From NCBI GenBank assembly GCA_014190175.1, contig BJFZ01000021.1, positions 1 through 22,931 of the forward strand: DNA of 22,931 bases. Reading direction: 5' to 3'. The position numbers and the translations under genes were made by a program. The notes beneath the pieces were generated by a model that was given only the letters and a program-made list of their open reading frames with translations, was not told the DNA's origin and did not search any database. The stretch is from Actinomycetes bacterium (GTDB taxonomy: Bacteria > Actinomycetota > Actinomycetes > Nanopelagicales > Nanopelagicaceae). This document shows positions 1-7,500 of the stretch, piece after piece (the stretch's first letter is position 1; every line of letters starts with the position of its first letter).

Positions 1-41
1 CTCTTGGGCATTACAAGAGGGACCCTTTCTCTTGGGCATTA
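1..41. repeat. 13-bp direct repeat with alternative hairpins
   Basis: CTCTTGGGCATTA occurs twice, at 1-13 and 29-41, spaced 28 bp apart. Between them CAAGAG (14-19) is the reverse complement of the first six bases of each copy, so it can pair with either 1-6 or 29-34, giving two mutually exclusive 6-bp hairpins. No T-run follows, so it is not a clear intrinsic terminator. It may belong to a larger array or to the 3' end of a gene beyond the left edge. Confidence 0.5.
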
Positions 42-63
42 GTAGTACCTGGGTAAAGCGGTA

Positions 64-91
64 TTGCTTGGGGTGAGATTCACAGTAAAAT
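64..91 (+). promoter_or_regulatory. candidate sigma-70-type promoter upstream of the DnaX-tail-like gene
   Basis: TTGCTT at 64-69 and TAAAAT at 86-91 are separated by 16 bp and fit a housekeeping -35/-10 pair, with five of six -10 bases matching TATAAT. Transcription would start near 98, leaving a leader of about 110 nt before the GTG at 208. Motif match only. Confidence 0.4.
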
Positions 92-124
92 GGGCAGATG
101 TCAACGATTTTAAGCATATTTGTC

Positions 125-181
125 TAACAAATTGGAAGATTGTTATCGGGCTGTCATAGCCTTGAAAAGCCAGCGGGCTTT
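125..181 (+). other. three consecutive short hairpins in the non-coding leader
   Basis: Three perfect inverted repeats follow the candidate promoter: TAACAA/TTGTTA (125-130 and 140-145), GGCT/AGCC (149-152 and 158-161) and AAAGCC/GGCTTT (166-171 and 176-181, 4-nt loop). This could be a structured leader, a small RNA, or the end of an upstream transcript. I recognise no known RNA family: it has no tRNA T-arm motif, and the SRP RNA core motif is absent. Confidence 0.25.
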
Positions 182-207
182 GCGGTTGAGCGAGTACCGT
201 TTCCTCT

Positions 208-525
208 GTGGATAACTTAGAGGCACCAACCCCTCAGACCAGCGGCTCTGACTTAACCCTTGACGCGATCAAGGCTGAATGGAACCAACTTTTGGATCAG
301 TTGGAATCCCGAAGTCGAACGTTATGGCTGATCTTCTTTGATGCCCGGCTGGCCAGCTTTGACGGAGAAGTGCTCAAACTCGATTTTCGGGATGCCGATA
401 AATTCTCAACATCACATGATTTTGCATTTGTACGCGACCAAAGCAAATTGGCGATCTTAGAAGAGATCGCATTGTCTATATATAAGGTGCCGATAAAGAT
501 TGAAGTGCTTGAATTTAATAAGTAG
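208..525 (+). CDS. small protein resembling the C-terminal domain of DNA polymerase III gamma/tau
   Basis: This is a 105-residue soluble protein. After a Thr/Ser/Pro-rich start (residues 4-14), the region from about residue 19 to 105 has the pattern I associate with the end of bacterial DnaX. An alpha segment contains 'IKAEWNQLLDQLESRSRTLW', then comes a beta strand with 'FDGEVLKLDF', a further helix, and a final strand 'PIKIEVLEF'. No AAA+ ATPase part precedes it: the frame is closed by TGA at 187-189, so this is either a free-standing paralogue of the domain or a relic. The only usable start in frame is GTG at 208, without a clear Shine-Dalgarno sequence. Its 3' end overlaps the convergent SDR gene by 11 bp. 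The DnaX link rests on pattern memory, and another helix-sheet small domain is possible. Confidence 0.55.
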   Translation: MDNLEAPTPQTSGSDLTLDAIKAEWNQLLDQLESRSRTLWLIFFDARLASFDGEVLKLDFRDADKFSTSHDFAFVRDQSKLAILEEIALSIYKVPIKIEVLEFNK

Positions 526-1270
526 CGCGGCCACCCGATAAGTCAAAGACGAATCCAGTTGTGAATGAGCAGGCTGGCGAGACTACAAAAGCGATCATTT
601 CACCGGCTTCACTCGCTTCACCGATCCGTCCCATTGGGATGCGAGAAATCATGTACTTCATTACTTCTTCTGGAGTATTTTCATTTATCGGTGAGCGAAC
701 AACCGCAGGTGCAATCGAGTTAATAGTGACACCTTTTGTGGCAACTTCTTTAGCAGTTGCTTTTACAAAACCAATCATCGCTGCTTTTGAAGTGCTGTAG
801 GGAGCCATATTTGGATTGCCCTCTTTGCCAGAGATAGATGCAACATGCATGATCCGGCCGTACTCAGCTTTGATCATATGTGGAAGAACAGCAGCATTCA
901 TATAAATAGCACTAAAAAGATTTACGTTAAAAACATTTACAAAATCTTCAGTCTTCAGTAAATGTGCTGCAATTCCAGTTGGTCCAGTAATACCAACAGC
1001 ATTTACAAAAGCATGGATCGCACCGTGATCGGCATGGATCGAATTGATTACTTCATGAACTTGCGCTTCCTTTGTGGCATCAAGCAAACGGGCTGATGCA
1101 GCACCGCCTGTTGCTTTAATTTCGACTACAATTTTTTCGGCATTATCGATTCGAAGATCACAGATCACAACATGTGCACCCTTTGCTGCAATTGCACGTG
1201 CACTTGCAGCACCGATTCCACTTCCGCCTCCAGCAACTACTGCAATCTGACCGACCATGCTCTCTGACAT
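515..1270 (-). CDS. short-chain dehydrogenase/reductase, possibly 2-keto-3-deoxy-L-rhamnonate/fuconate dehydrogenase
   Basis: This 251-residue classical SDR probably oxidises or reduces a hydroxyl of a sugar-acid intermediate with NAD(H). The cofactor motif GGGSGIG is at residues 14-20 and an acidic residue ending the second strand (D38) favours NAD. NAVG at 90-93 is a variant of the usual NNAG. The catalytic set is N117, S145, Y158 and K162 (YSTSK). The start ATG at 1270 has a good AGGAG five bases upstream. It is the last gene of the rhamnose operon, 53 bp after rhaB, so a role in 6-deoxyhexose metabolism is likely. SDRs in non-phosphorylative rhamnose and fucose routes make the 2,4-diketo acid that an FAH-family hydrolase cleaves, and such a hydrolase lies at 15548-16399. 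Substrate is not readable from sequence; an acyl-reductase role is not excluded. Confidence 0.85.
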   Translation of the reverse strand: MSESMVGQIAVVAGGGSGIGAASARAIAAKGAHVVICDLRIDNAEKIVVEIKATGGAASARLLDATKEAQVHEVINSIHADHGAIHAFVNAVGITGPTGIAAHLLKTEDFVNVFNVNLFSAIYMNAAVLPHMIKAEYGRIMHVASISGKEGNPNMAPYSTSKAAMIGFVKATAKEVATKGVTINSIAPAVVRSPINENTPEEVMKYMISRIPMGRIGEASEAGEMIAFVVSPACSFTTGFVFDLSGGRATY

Positions 1271-1323
1271 CTGTGCTCCTAACTAATTAATCCATCAATT
1301 CGTCAACGATTATTTAAGTGAGC

Positions 1324-2781
1324 CTAACTTACTAAATTATTTAACTTTAAACGATTTTGCATACTTTCCCAATCAATTCCAGCAACTGGCTCGAACCGCT
1401 TTAGAGTGATGGAGCGCCCGATTAGTTCACGTGCTTGAACTAAATCAGAAACTGCTCCAACCGCTATGGCCTGAACCGCCAAATTTCCGATGACTGTTGC
1501 TTCAACTGGGCCGGCCAGTACTTCACATCCGGTCGCATCCGCAGTCAATTGATTGAGAAGGTTATTAGCTGAACCTCCTCCAACGACATGGATACTCTCG
1601 ATCTCTTTTCCTGAGACTAAAGATATTTTGCGTATGGTTCTTGCGTAAGCCAGAGCGAGCGAATCATAAATACAACGTGCGTACTCTGCTGGAGTTTCAG
1701 GTACGGCCAAGTTTTTCTCTCTACAGTAATTTGCGATCCGGTCTGGCATTTCTCCAGGGGCTGCAAACCTTGGGTGATCTGGGTCGATTAGAAACTTTCC
1801 AATTTCAATTTGATTTGCTAACTCAATTAGCTGTTCTGGTGAAAATTCATTTCCGTTTAATCGCCAATTTCTGCGGCACTCCTCAAGCAACCAAAAGCCA
1901 GTCACATTTTTCAAAAGTCGAACTGTGCCGCCAAATCCCAATTCGTTTGTGACATTTTCAGCCAGCGCAAGCGGAGTAGTAATTGGAGAATCCACTTCAA
2001 CACCAATTAAAGACCAGGTGCCACTTGAGATGTAAGCACTCTTTCCATCCAGGCGAAGTGGGATTCCGGCAATAGCAGAGGCGGTGTCGTGAGATGCAAC
2101 GGCCACTATCGGCAGCCCATCAATTGCACCGTGACCTGAAATCTTTCCTAAAACCTCACCCGCTTCATGCAATTCAGGGAAAATATCGGTTCGTAAATTC
2201 AACTCTTCGATTAAATCGAAATCCCATTGCCTGCTAGTTGCATCTAGTAATTGAGTGGTTGAAGCATTTGTAATTTCTGAAGTAGCAGATCCCACTAAAT
2301 GATTGTTTAGCAAATCAGGAAGTAGTAAGAATTTTGCCGCCGAAACATACTCGGGAGTTCCAATCGCGCTAACCAGTTGGTAAATAGTATTAAAAAATAG
2401 AAATTGAATTCCAGTTGTTGAATAGATTCGCTCTCGCCCCACTTGAGCGGTCACAGATTCCAAAACACCATCAGTGCGACTATCTCGATAGCAATGCACT
2501 GAGCCGATTAATTGATCATCAGATGTCAAAAAGCCGTAGTCGACAGCCCATGAATCTATTCCGGCGCTATCTAGTGGACCCAGATCCATAGCTTTTTTCA
2601 AACCAATTTTTACTTGATTAACAATCTCATCCCATTGCCAAAGCAACCCACCAGCACCTGCATCAAGTGGTTCATGAGCAAAACGGTGAACTTCATTTAA
2701 TACAAAACGCCGGTCAACTATTTCACCACGGGTTACTCGACCACTAGTTGCGCCTAAATCAACTGCTGCAAATGCTGGCAT
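1324..2781 (-). CDS. rhaB: rhamnulokinase
   Basis: This is a 485-residue FGGY-family sugar kinase that phosphorylates L-rhamnulose at C1 using ATP. The N-terminal phosphate-binding loop AVDLGATSGR (residues 6-15), GIDSWAVDYGF (74-84), the substrate-side HCYRDSRTDG (96-105) and the catalytic-base segment around D232 (ASHDTASA) are all characteristic of RhaB rather than of xylulo-, glycero- or fuculokinases. GTWSLIG (254-260) and the C-terminal VVGGGSANN complete the ATP-binding fold. Length is normal for the family. It starts 6 bp after the stop of rhaEW and shares its transcript. With RhaI and RhaEW it completes the phosphorylative conversion of L-rhamnose to dihydroxyacetone phosphate and a lactaldehyde-derived product. 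The stop codon is TAG. Confidence 0.95.
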   Translation of the reverse strand: MPAFAAVDLGATSGRVTRGEIVDRRFVLNEVHRFAHEPLDAGAGGLLWQWDEIVNQVKIGLKKAMDLGPLDSAGIDSWAVDYGFLTSDDQLIGSVHCYRDSRTDGVLESVTAQVGRERIYSTTGIQFLFFNTIYQLVSAIGTPEYVSAAKFLLLPDLLNNHLVGSATSEITNASTTQLLDATSRQWDFDLIEELNLRTDIFPELHEAGEVLGKISGHGAIDGLPIVAVASHDTASAIAGIPLRLDGKSAYISSGTWSLIGVEVDSPITTPLALAENVTNELGFGGTVRLLKNVTGFWLLEECRRNWRLNGNEFSPEQLIELANQIEIGKFLIDPDHPRFAAPGEMPDRIANYCREKNLAVPETPAEYARCIYDSLALAYARTIRKISLVSGKEIESIHVVGGGSANNLLNQLTADATGCEVLAGPVEATVIGNLAVQAIAVGAVSDLVQARELIGRSITLKRFEPVAGIDWESMQNRLKLNNLVS

Positions 2782-2787
2782 TTAGAA

Positions 2788-4827
2788 TCACCGCAAGAAA
2801 GCTGCGGCGACTCCCCCGTCTACTGGAATATGTAATCCTGTAGTCAAAGGTAAATCCCCTGAAAGCAGTGCAAATGCAGCTGCTCCAATGTGTTCTGGAA
2901 GTACCTCTTTTTTCAAGATCGTACGTTGGGCGTAATACTCACCGAGTTTTGCTTCTTCAACTCCATATACAGCAGCACGTTGGGCACCCCATCCGCTGGC
3001 GAAAATTCCAGATCCTTGCACCACTCCATCTGGATTAATGCCATTTACTCGAATACCAAATGCACCTAACTCAGCAGCAAGCAAACGCACTTGATGTGCC
3101 TGGTCTGCTTTTGTAGATCCATAAGCCACATTGTTTGGTCCAGCGAAAACGGAGTTCTTAGAAGATATATAAATAATGTCTCCGCCAATAGTTTGGGTTT
3201 TCTGAGCAATCATCACCTTAGCGCTTTCGCGGGACACCAAGAATGAACCGCGCGCCATAACATCGTGCTGCAAATCCCAATCTTTAACTGAGGTTTCAAC
3301 CAGTGATTTACTAATTGAAAGTCCGGCGTTGTTAACAACAATGTCTACTCCACCAAAAGCTAAGGCCACCGCATCAATACAGGCAGCGACTTGCGCCTCA
3401 TCCGTTACGTCAACAAATACCGCCACGGCTTTATCTGGACCGCCGAACTCGGCTGCAACTTTTGTTGCACCTTCAAGATCTCGATCAGCAATAACAACAC
3501 AGGCACCTTCTGCTTGTAGCCGTCTTGCTGTCGCCAAACCGATACCTGAAGCGGCACCAGTAACAAGTGCGACTCTGCCTTGTAGCGGTTTGCCTTTAGG
3601 TGCGCGGCGTAGTTTTGCTTCTTCCAACTCCCAATACTCGATTCGGAACTTCTCAGATTCCGAAATTGGGGCATAAGTAGAAATTCCCTCAGCACCGCGC
3701 ATTACATTAATTGCATTAATGTAAAACTCACCAGCTACTCGTGCAGTCTGTTTATCTTTTCCAAAAGTAAACATTCCAACACCAGGAATTAAAATAACTG
3801 CCGGATCTGCACCTCTCATTGCTGGTGAAGATTTATCGGCATAACGTTGGTAATAAGCGGTGTAATTTTTACGATACTCCTCATGTAGTTCATTTGCCCG
3901 CCAAATTGTCTCTTCAATAGAGGCATCAGCGGGAAGATCAATAAACATAGGTGAAACTTTGGTGCGCAAAAAGTGATCTGGGCATGAGGTTCCGAGTGCA
4001 GCCAATAGTGGCGCTGCTTCAGATGCTAGAAAATCAAGAACAACTTGTGCATCTGAAAAATGTCCAACCATTCGGGCATCACGAGAGGCAATCCCGCGCA
4101 ATGTCGGTGCCAATTTGCTGGCTTTCTCACGGCGAGCGCCGTCTAGAAGTGCAATACGGTCTTTAATTACTTTTCCAAATGGCTCAGTCTTTGATTTCTT
4201 GGCGATGAACTCTTCAGCTTTATGAATTGCCCACTTAGAACGTTCTTCACATTCGGCGCTACTTTCTGCCCAAGTAGTTAAACCATGGCCGCCAAGAATG
4301 CATCCTTTTGCATTTGGAAATTTCTTGGCGATCTCTTCCATATCTAAACCAAGTTGGAAACCTGGTCTGCGCCAATCCACCCAAGCGATATCTTCACCGA
4401 AACACTCTTTGGTAAGAGCCGGTCCATCTACTGAAGTTGCTAATGCAATTATCGAATCTGGATGCAGGTGGTCTACATGTGCATAATCGACTAAACCGTG
4501 CATCGCGGTATCAATACTTGGTGCTGCACCGCCTCGGCCAAATAAGCAGTAATCAAAAAGTGCGACCATCTCATCTTCATGCTCAATGCCTCGATAAACT
4601 TTTTTTAACGCCTTAACTTTTTCTACATATAACCCAGCGAGCCCGGCATGTGTAAGTGTGCCAAGGTCTCCACCGGAGCCTTTTACATACATCACCTGAA
4701 CATCTTCACCAGTTGCCGGATCAGTCACCGAAACTTTTGCAGATGTGTTTCCTCCAGCATAATTTGTGTAACGCGGGTCGCTACCTAATCTATTTGAACG
4801 CTCTACTAACTCTTTGCTGTCTCCCAC
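2788..4827 (-). CDS. rhaEW: bifunctional rhamnulose-1-phosphate aldolase / lactaldehyde dehydrogenase
   Basis: This 679-residue two-domain enzyme cleaves L-rhamnulose 1-phosphate to dihydroxyacetone phosphate and L-lactaldehyde, which the second half is expected to oxidise to lactate. Residues 1 to about 390 are a class II aldolase/adducin domain with YAGGNTSAK (23-31) and zinc-ligand candidates H120, H122 and H181. Residues about 415-679 are an SDR domain with TGAASGIG (423-430), NNAG (499-502), S556, Y569 and K573. The fusion is the known RhaEW/YuxG arrangement, at normal length. The start is GTG at 4827, abutting the TAA of rhaI with no gap. A G-rich stretch (GGGTGGGG) inside the end of rhaI can serve as ribosome binding site, which suggests translational coupling. 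Confidence 0.93.
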   Translation of the reverse strand: MGDSKELVERSNRLGSDPRYTNYAGGNTSAKVSVTDPATGEDVQVMYVKGSGGDLGTLTHAGLAGLYVEKVKALKKVYRGIEHEDEMVALFDYCLFGRGGAAPSIDTAMHGLVDYAHVDHLHPDSIIALATSVDGPALTKECFGEDIAWVDWRRPGFQLGLDMEEIAKKFPNAKGCILGGHGLTTWAESSAECEERSKWAIHKAEEFIAKKSKTEPFGKVIKDRIALLDGARREKASKLAPTLRGIASRDARMVGHFSDAQVVLDFLASEAAPLLAALGTSCPDHFLRTKVSPMFIDLPADASIEETIWRANELHEEYRKNYTAYYQRYADKSSPAMRGADPAVILIPGVGMFTFGKDKQTARVAGEFYINAINVMRGAEGISTYAPISESEKFRIEYWELEEAKLRRAPKGKPLQGRVALVTGAASGIGLATARRLQAEGACVVIADRDLEGATKVAAEFGGPDKAVAVFVDVTDEAQVAACIDAVALAFGGVDIVVNNAGLSISKSLVETSVKDWDLQHDVMARGSFLVSRESAKVMIAQKTQTIGGDIIYISSKNSVFAGPNNVAYGSTKADQAHQVRLLAAELGAFGIRVNGINPDGVVQGSGIFASGWGAQRAAVYGVEEAKLGEYYAQRTILKKEVLPEHIGAAAFALLSGDLPLTTGLHIPVDGGVAAAFLR

Positions 4828-5997
4828 TTATGCGCCCCACCCTGCCTGAGCGCCACCAACACGTTCGGCAGCAATTTTGGCGCCATAACCACTAGCAAGG
4901 TATGCCTTCATTGGGTCAGCATCTAGGCCAATTTCGTTGCGCATCTCACCTAACAATGGACGCACATCTGTGTTGTAGGCATCCATCAAAACGTCATTCG
5001 CAGCTAATACATTTCCTTCAAGTTGTGCCTTCTTGAGTGCTACGCGATCAACAAGCAATGCTTTTGCAACAGCTTCTTGGACATTTGTAATTGACCGAAT
5101 TTGTCCCGGAATTTTATCTTCAATGTTATGGCATTGATCAAGTACGTAAGAAACTGGAGTTCCAACATCAAATCCACCCGCACGATTAACTTCATGCATA
5201 ATGCGGAATAGTTGGTAAGGATCAGCAGCGCCAACAATAAGATCATCATCCGCATAGAAACGGGAGTTGAAGTCAAAAGCTCCTAGTCTTCCCTCTCGCA
5301 TAAGTAATGCAACGATAAATTCAATGTTGGTTCCTGGTGCATGATGGCCGGTGTCAACGCAAACCATCGCCTTGGGACCTAACTTCAAGCAATGTGAATA
5401 TGAAGTACCCCAATCAGGTACATCAGTTGAATAAAAAGATGGTTCAAAGAATTTGTATTCAAGTAGCATCCGCTGGTTTGGTCCAAGTCGCTTGTAAGTA
5501 ATTTCTAGCGACTCTTGCAAACGATCTTGACGATCACGCAAATCATCTTGTCCTGGATAGTTAGTTCCATCAGCCAGCCAAATTTTTAAATCATTTGTGC
5601 CGGTGATATCCATAATGTCTATGCACTCAAGCAGATGATTTACTGCCATTTTGCGCACTTTTGGATCTGGATTACAAACTGAACCCAACTTGTATTGATC
5701 ATCTTGAAAAGTATTTGAGTTTATAGTTCCTAGAGTTACACCAAGATCTTTAGCGTAAGCCGCAAAGTGGGCATAATCTTTAACTTTGTCCCACGGGATA
5801 TGCAATGCAACAGTGGGAACAGCACCGGTGAACTTATTGACTTGAGCAGCGTCAGCTATTTTCTCATAAGGATCACGTGGTACTCCTAGTTGGGAGAAGA
5901 CTTTGAAGCGCGTGCCGGAATTTCCGTAAGCCCATGATGGCACTTCAATTCCAAGTCGCTTGATAGTTTCTTTAACAGCTGTGGTATTTGCGCTCAT
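4828..5997 (-). CDS. rhaI: L-rhamnose isomerase (RhaI type)
   Basis: This 389-residue TIM-barrel sugar isomerase interconverts L-rhamnose and L-rhamnulose with divalent metal. It belongs to the Pseudomonas stutzeri/RhaI branch, not the E. coli RhaA branch. Recognisable elements are 'PSWAYGNSGTRF' near the N-terminus, E180 and K182 in 'LLEYKFFEP', D215 and H218 in 'CVDTGHH', and D250-D252 in 'FYADDDL'. By spacing from these, D242 in 'AFDFNSRF' occupies the place where characterised relatives carry a metal-binding histidine; see findings. The start ATG at 5997 has a textbook AAAGGAG seven bases upstream, 19 bp after the stop of rhaM. It is second in the operon. Confidence 0.93.
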   Translation of the reverse strand: MSANTTAVKETIKRLGIEVPSWAYGNSGTRFKVFSQLGVPRDPYEKIADAAQVNKFTGAVPTVALHIPWDKVKDYAHFAAYAKDLGVTLGTINSNTFQDDQYKLGSVCNPDPKVRKMAVNHLLECIDIMDITGTNDLKIWLADGTNYPGQDDLRDRQDRLQESLEITYKRLGPNQRMLLEYKFFEPSFYSTDVPDWGTSYSHCLKLGPKAMVCVDTGHHAPGTNIEFIVALLMREGRLGAFDFNSRFYADDDLIVGAADPYQLFRIMHEVNRAGGFDVGTPVSYVLDQCHNIEDKIPGQIRSITNVQEAVAKALLVDRVALKKAQLEGNVLAANDVLMDAYNTDVRPLLGEMRNEIGLDADPMKAYLASGYGAKIAAERVGGAQAGWGA

Positions 5998-6016
5998 ACT
6001 TTTCTCCTTTTAATTC

Positions 6017-6334
6017 TTAAGCGAGATGAAAAACTTCAACAAAATTTTCAAAACTTTGATCAGCGCGCTTATCTTGTGGAAATAGTGGCTGCATAAACTC
6101 TTGCCAACGGGTATTTACATCAAGTGTTGACATTTTGGCTTGCGCTGCGGCGAAATCATCAACTTCGCAGTAACCAATAAGTGTTCCTTCTTTTTCATTT
6201 AAGAAAATCGAATAATTTTTCCAACCACAATCAGTAAGGGCTTGCAGCATCTCTGGCCAGACTGCCTCGTGACGCTTTTTGTACTCATCGATCATCTCGG
6301 TGCGTACATAAAATCGAAAACAGACCCGCTCCAT
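6017..6334 (-). CDS. rhaM: L-rhamnose mutarotase
   Basis: This 105-residue dimeric alpha/beta-barrel protein equilibrates the alpha and beta anomers of L-rhamnose so the isomerase is supplied. The family signature is complete: RHEAVWPEM near residue 21, NYSIF, a W-rich middle (TRWQEFM) and the terminal EVFHL. The frame is open 150 bases further upstream, but I place the start at ATG 6334. It gives the usual family length, has GGAGG five bases upstream, and the extra residues would be read from the promoter/operator region. It is the first gene of the rha operon, so its 5' end sets the operon promoter location. A second, divergent family member lies at 22027-22350. Confidence 0.93.
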   Translation of the reverse strand: MERVCFRFYVRTEMIDEYKKRHEAVWPEMLQALTDCGWKNYSIFLNEKEGTLIGYCEVDDFAAAQAKMSTLDVNTRWQEFMQPLFPQDKRADQSFENFVEVFHLA

Positions 6335-6368
6335 AACATCCTCCAGGTTGGCAATTAATCCATTTCGT

Positions 6369-6380
6369 TGAACCGATTCA
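6369..6380. promoter_or_regulatory. LacI-type operator at the rha operon start site
   Basis: TGAACCGATTCA is a near-palindrome (TGAA-C-CG-A-TTCA) with the central CG typical of LacI-family operators. It begins just downstream of the candidate rhaM -10 element, where the first transcribed bases fall, so a bound repressor would block initiation. A related site (CGAAACGATTCA) lies at 6472-6483 beside the regulator gene. Confidence 0.55.
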
Positions 6381-6384
6381 GCCA

Positions 6385-6413
6385 ACGGTAGTGGAGGGTG
6401 GCTATTTGGACAA
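6385..6413 (-). promoter_or_regulatory. candidate promoter of the rha operon
   Basis: Read on the minus strand, TTGTCC (6413-6408) and TACCGT (6390-6385) are separated by exactly 17 bp and fit -35/-10 spacing. The predicted start falls inside the operator-like site at 6369-6380, leaving a leader of roughly 45 nt before the rhaM ATG with its strong ribosome binding site. Confidence 0.45.
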
Positions 6414-6441
6414 GAGACAAAAAGGGGGGCCAAATTGAAAA

Positions 6442-6483
6442 AATTGAACCGTTGACACAGTTCAATTAAACCGAAACGATTCA
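6442..6483 (+). promoter_or_regulatory. regulator promoter/operator block: inverted repeat around a -35 box plus a second LacI-type site
   Basis: AATTGAAC (6442-6449) and GTTCAATT (6460-6467) form a perfect 8-bp inverted repeat. Its 10-bp spacer holds a consensus -35, TTGACA (6452-6457). Seventeen bases further, AACGAT (6475-6480) could act as a weak -10, which would start transcription at or next to the ATG at 6487. No Shine-Dalgarno precedes that ATG, so a leaderless mRNA is plausible. CGAAACGATTCA (6472-6483) matches the operator at 6369-6380 and overlaps the proposed -10, suggesting autoregulation. Confidence 0.45.
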
Positions 6484-6486
6484 ATC

Positions 6487-7500
6487 ATGGCGATCAGCAT
6501 TAGAGATGTGGCTTCCCGCGCTCAAGTTGCCGTGGGTACCGTCTCTAACTTCCTCAACCGGCCAGATCGGGTTGCTGAGGCAACTCGGAAGAGAATTGAA
6601 GCTGCAATTGCTGATCTCAACTTTGTTCCTAACGCTTCCGCCAGACACCTACGCTCTGGAAGCAGTCGAACAATTGGCTTGCTGGTCCCAGATATTACAA
6701 ATCCGTTTTTTACTGAAGTAGCTCGCGGAGCAGGCGACACTGCAAGCGAACATGATTACACCTTAATTTTATGTAATAGCGATGAAGACCCGAAAAAAGA
6801 AGAGCGCCATTTAAAGGTTCTGATTGAACAAAGAATCTGTGGCTTATTAATTACACCTTCCTTTGACGGGCTCGCTGGAGTTGCTGAATTAAATCGTCGA
6901 AATATTCCGACAACTTTTATTGACCGAAAGGCTGATTCTTTAGATCAATCCTCTGTATCAATGGATGATTTTCACGGTGGGAAAAGTGCAATTGAGTATT
7001 TAGCTTCTCTTGGCCACAAATCTATTGCTTGGGTAAATGGTCCACTATCTGTCGCCCAATGTGCACATCGTGAAGATGGAGTAATGGATTCTGCGAAGGG
7101 GCGAAATATCAAGATTAGTAAGTTCCAGGTTAGCCAAATGCGCTCCCAAAATGGTTATGAAGTTGCCCAAAAGATATTGGAAAGTAATTCACAAATCACT
7201 GCTATTTTTTGCGCAAATGATTTAATGGCACTTGGAGTTCTTCGAGCGCTGCTAGAAAAGGGCAAAAGTATTCCAAAAGATTACGCATTAATTGGTTATG
7301 ACGATATTGGTTTTTCTGCCTCTGCTTCGATTCCGCTTACTTCTATGGCCCAGCCAGCCTATAAATTAGGAGCACTAGCTGCACAGATGATTATTAATGA
7401 GGTTGAGCATGGCGAAAATTTCAAGCATGAGCATATTGTTTTTAAGCCCGAGTTAGTTATCCGTGCATCAACCCAAGCCAGCCCAGCAAATAGGAATTAA
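6487..7500 (+). CDS. LacI-family regulator, probably of the rhamnose operon
   Basis: This is a 337-residue transcription factor. Residues 3-50 are the LacI helix-turn-helix (SIRDVASRAQVAVGTVSNFL), followed by the hinge helix NASARHLRSG (50-59). Residues from about 63 are a periplasmic-binding-protein-like sensor domain (IGLLVPDITNPFF; DDLAL-type segment 'CANDLMALGVL'; 'ALIGYDDIGFS'). It is divergent from rhaM over a control region with two related CG-centred palindromes, so it most likely represses the rha operon and itself until a rhamnose-derived ligand binds. Ligand identity is inferred from position only. The ATG at 6487 lacks a ribosome binding site. The 3' end overlaps or directly abuts the unknown gene at 7463/7502. 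Confidence 0.9.
   Translation: MAISIRDVASRAQVAVGTVSNFLNRPDRVAEATRKRIEAAIADLNFVPNASARHLRSGSSRTIGLLVPDITNPFFTEVARGAGDTASEHDYTLILCNSDEDPKKEERHLKVLIEQRICGLLITPSFDGLAGVAELNRRNIPTTFIDRKADSLDQSSVSMDDFHGGKSAIEYLASLGHKSIAWVNGPLSVAQCAHREDGVMDSAKGRNIKISKFQVSQMRSQNGYEVAQKILESNSQITAIFCANDLMALGVLRALLEKGKSIPKDYALIGYDDIGFSASASIPLTSMAQPAYKLGALAAQMIINEVEHGENFKHEHIVFKPELVIRASTQASPANRN

Noticed and set aside
1..207. tRNA or SRP RNA gene upstream of the DnaX-like protein
   Set aside because: No GTTCGA-type T-arm, no acceptor pairing and no SRP core motif were found; only small hairpins are visible.
1271..1323. Internal promoter between rhaB and the SDR (TTGACG on the minus strand at 1306-1301)
   Set aside because: No acceptable -10 element occurs at the right distance; the 53-bp gap fits an operon.
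6335..6484. N-terminal 50-residue extension of the mutarotase reading frame
   Set aside because: It reads through the promoter/operator region; ATG 6334 has GGAGG and gives the normal family length.
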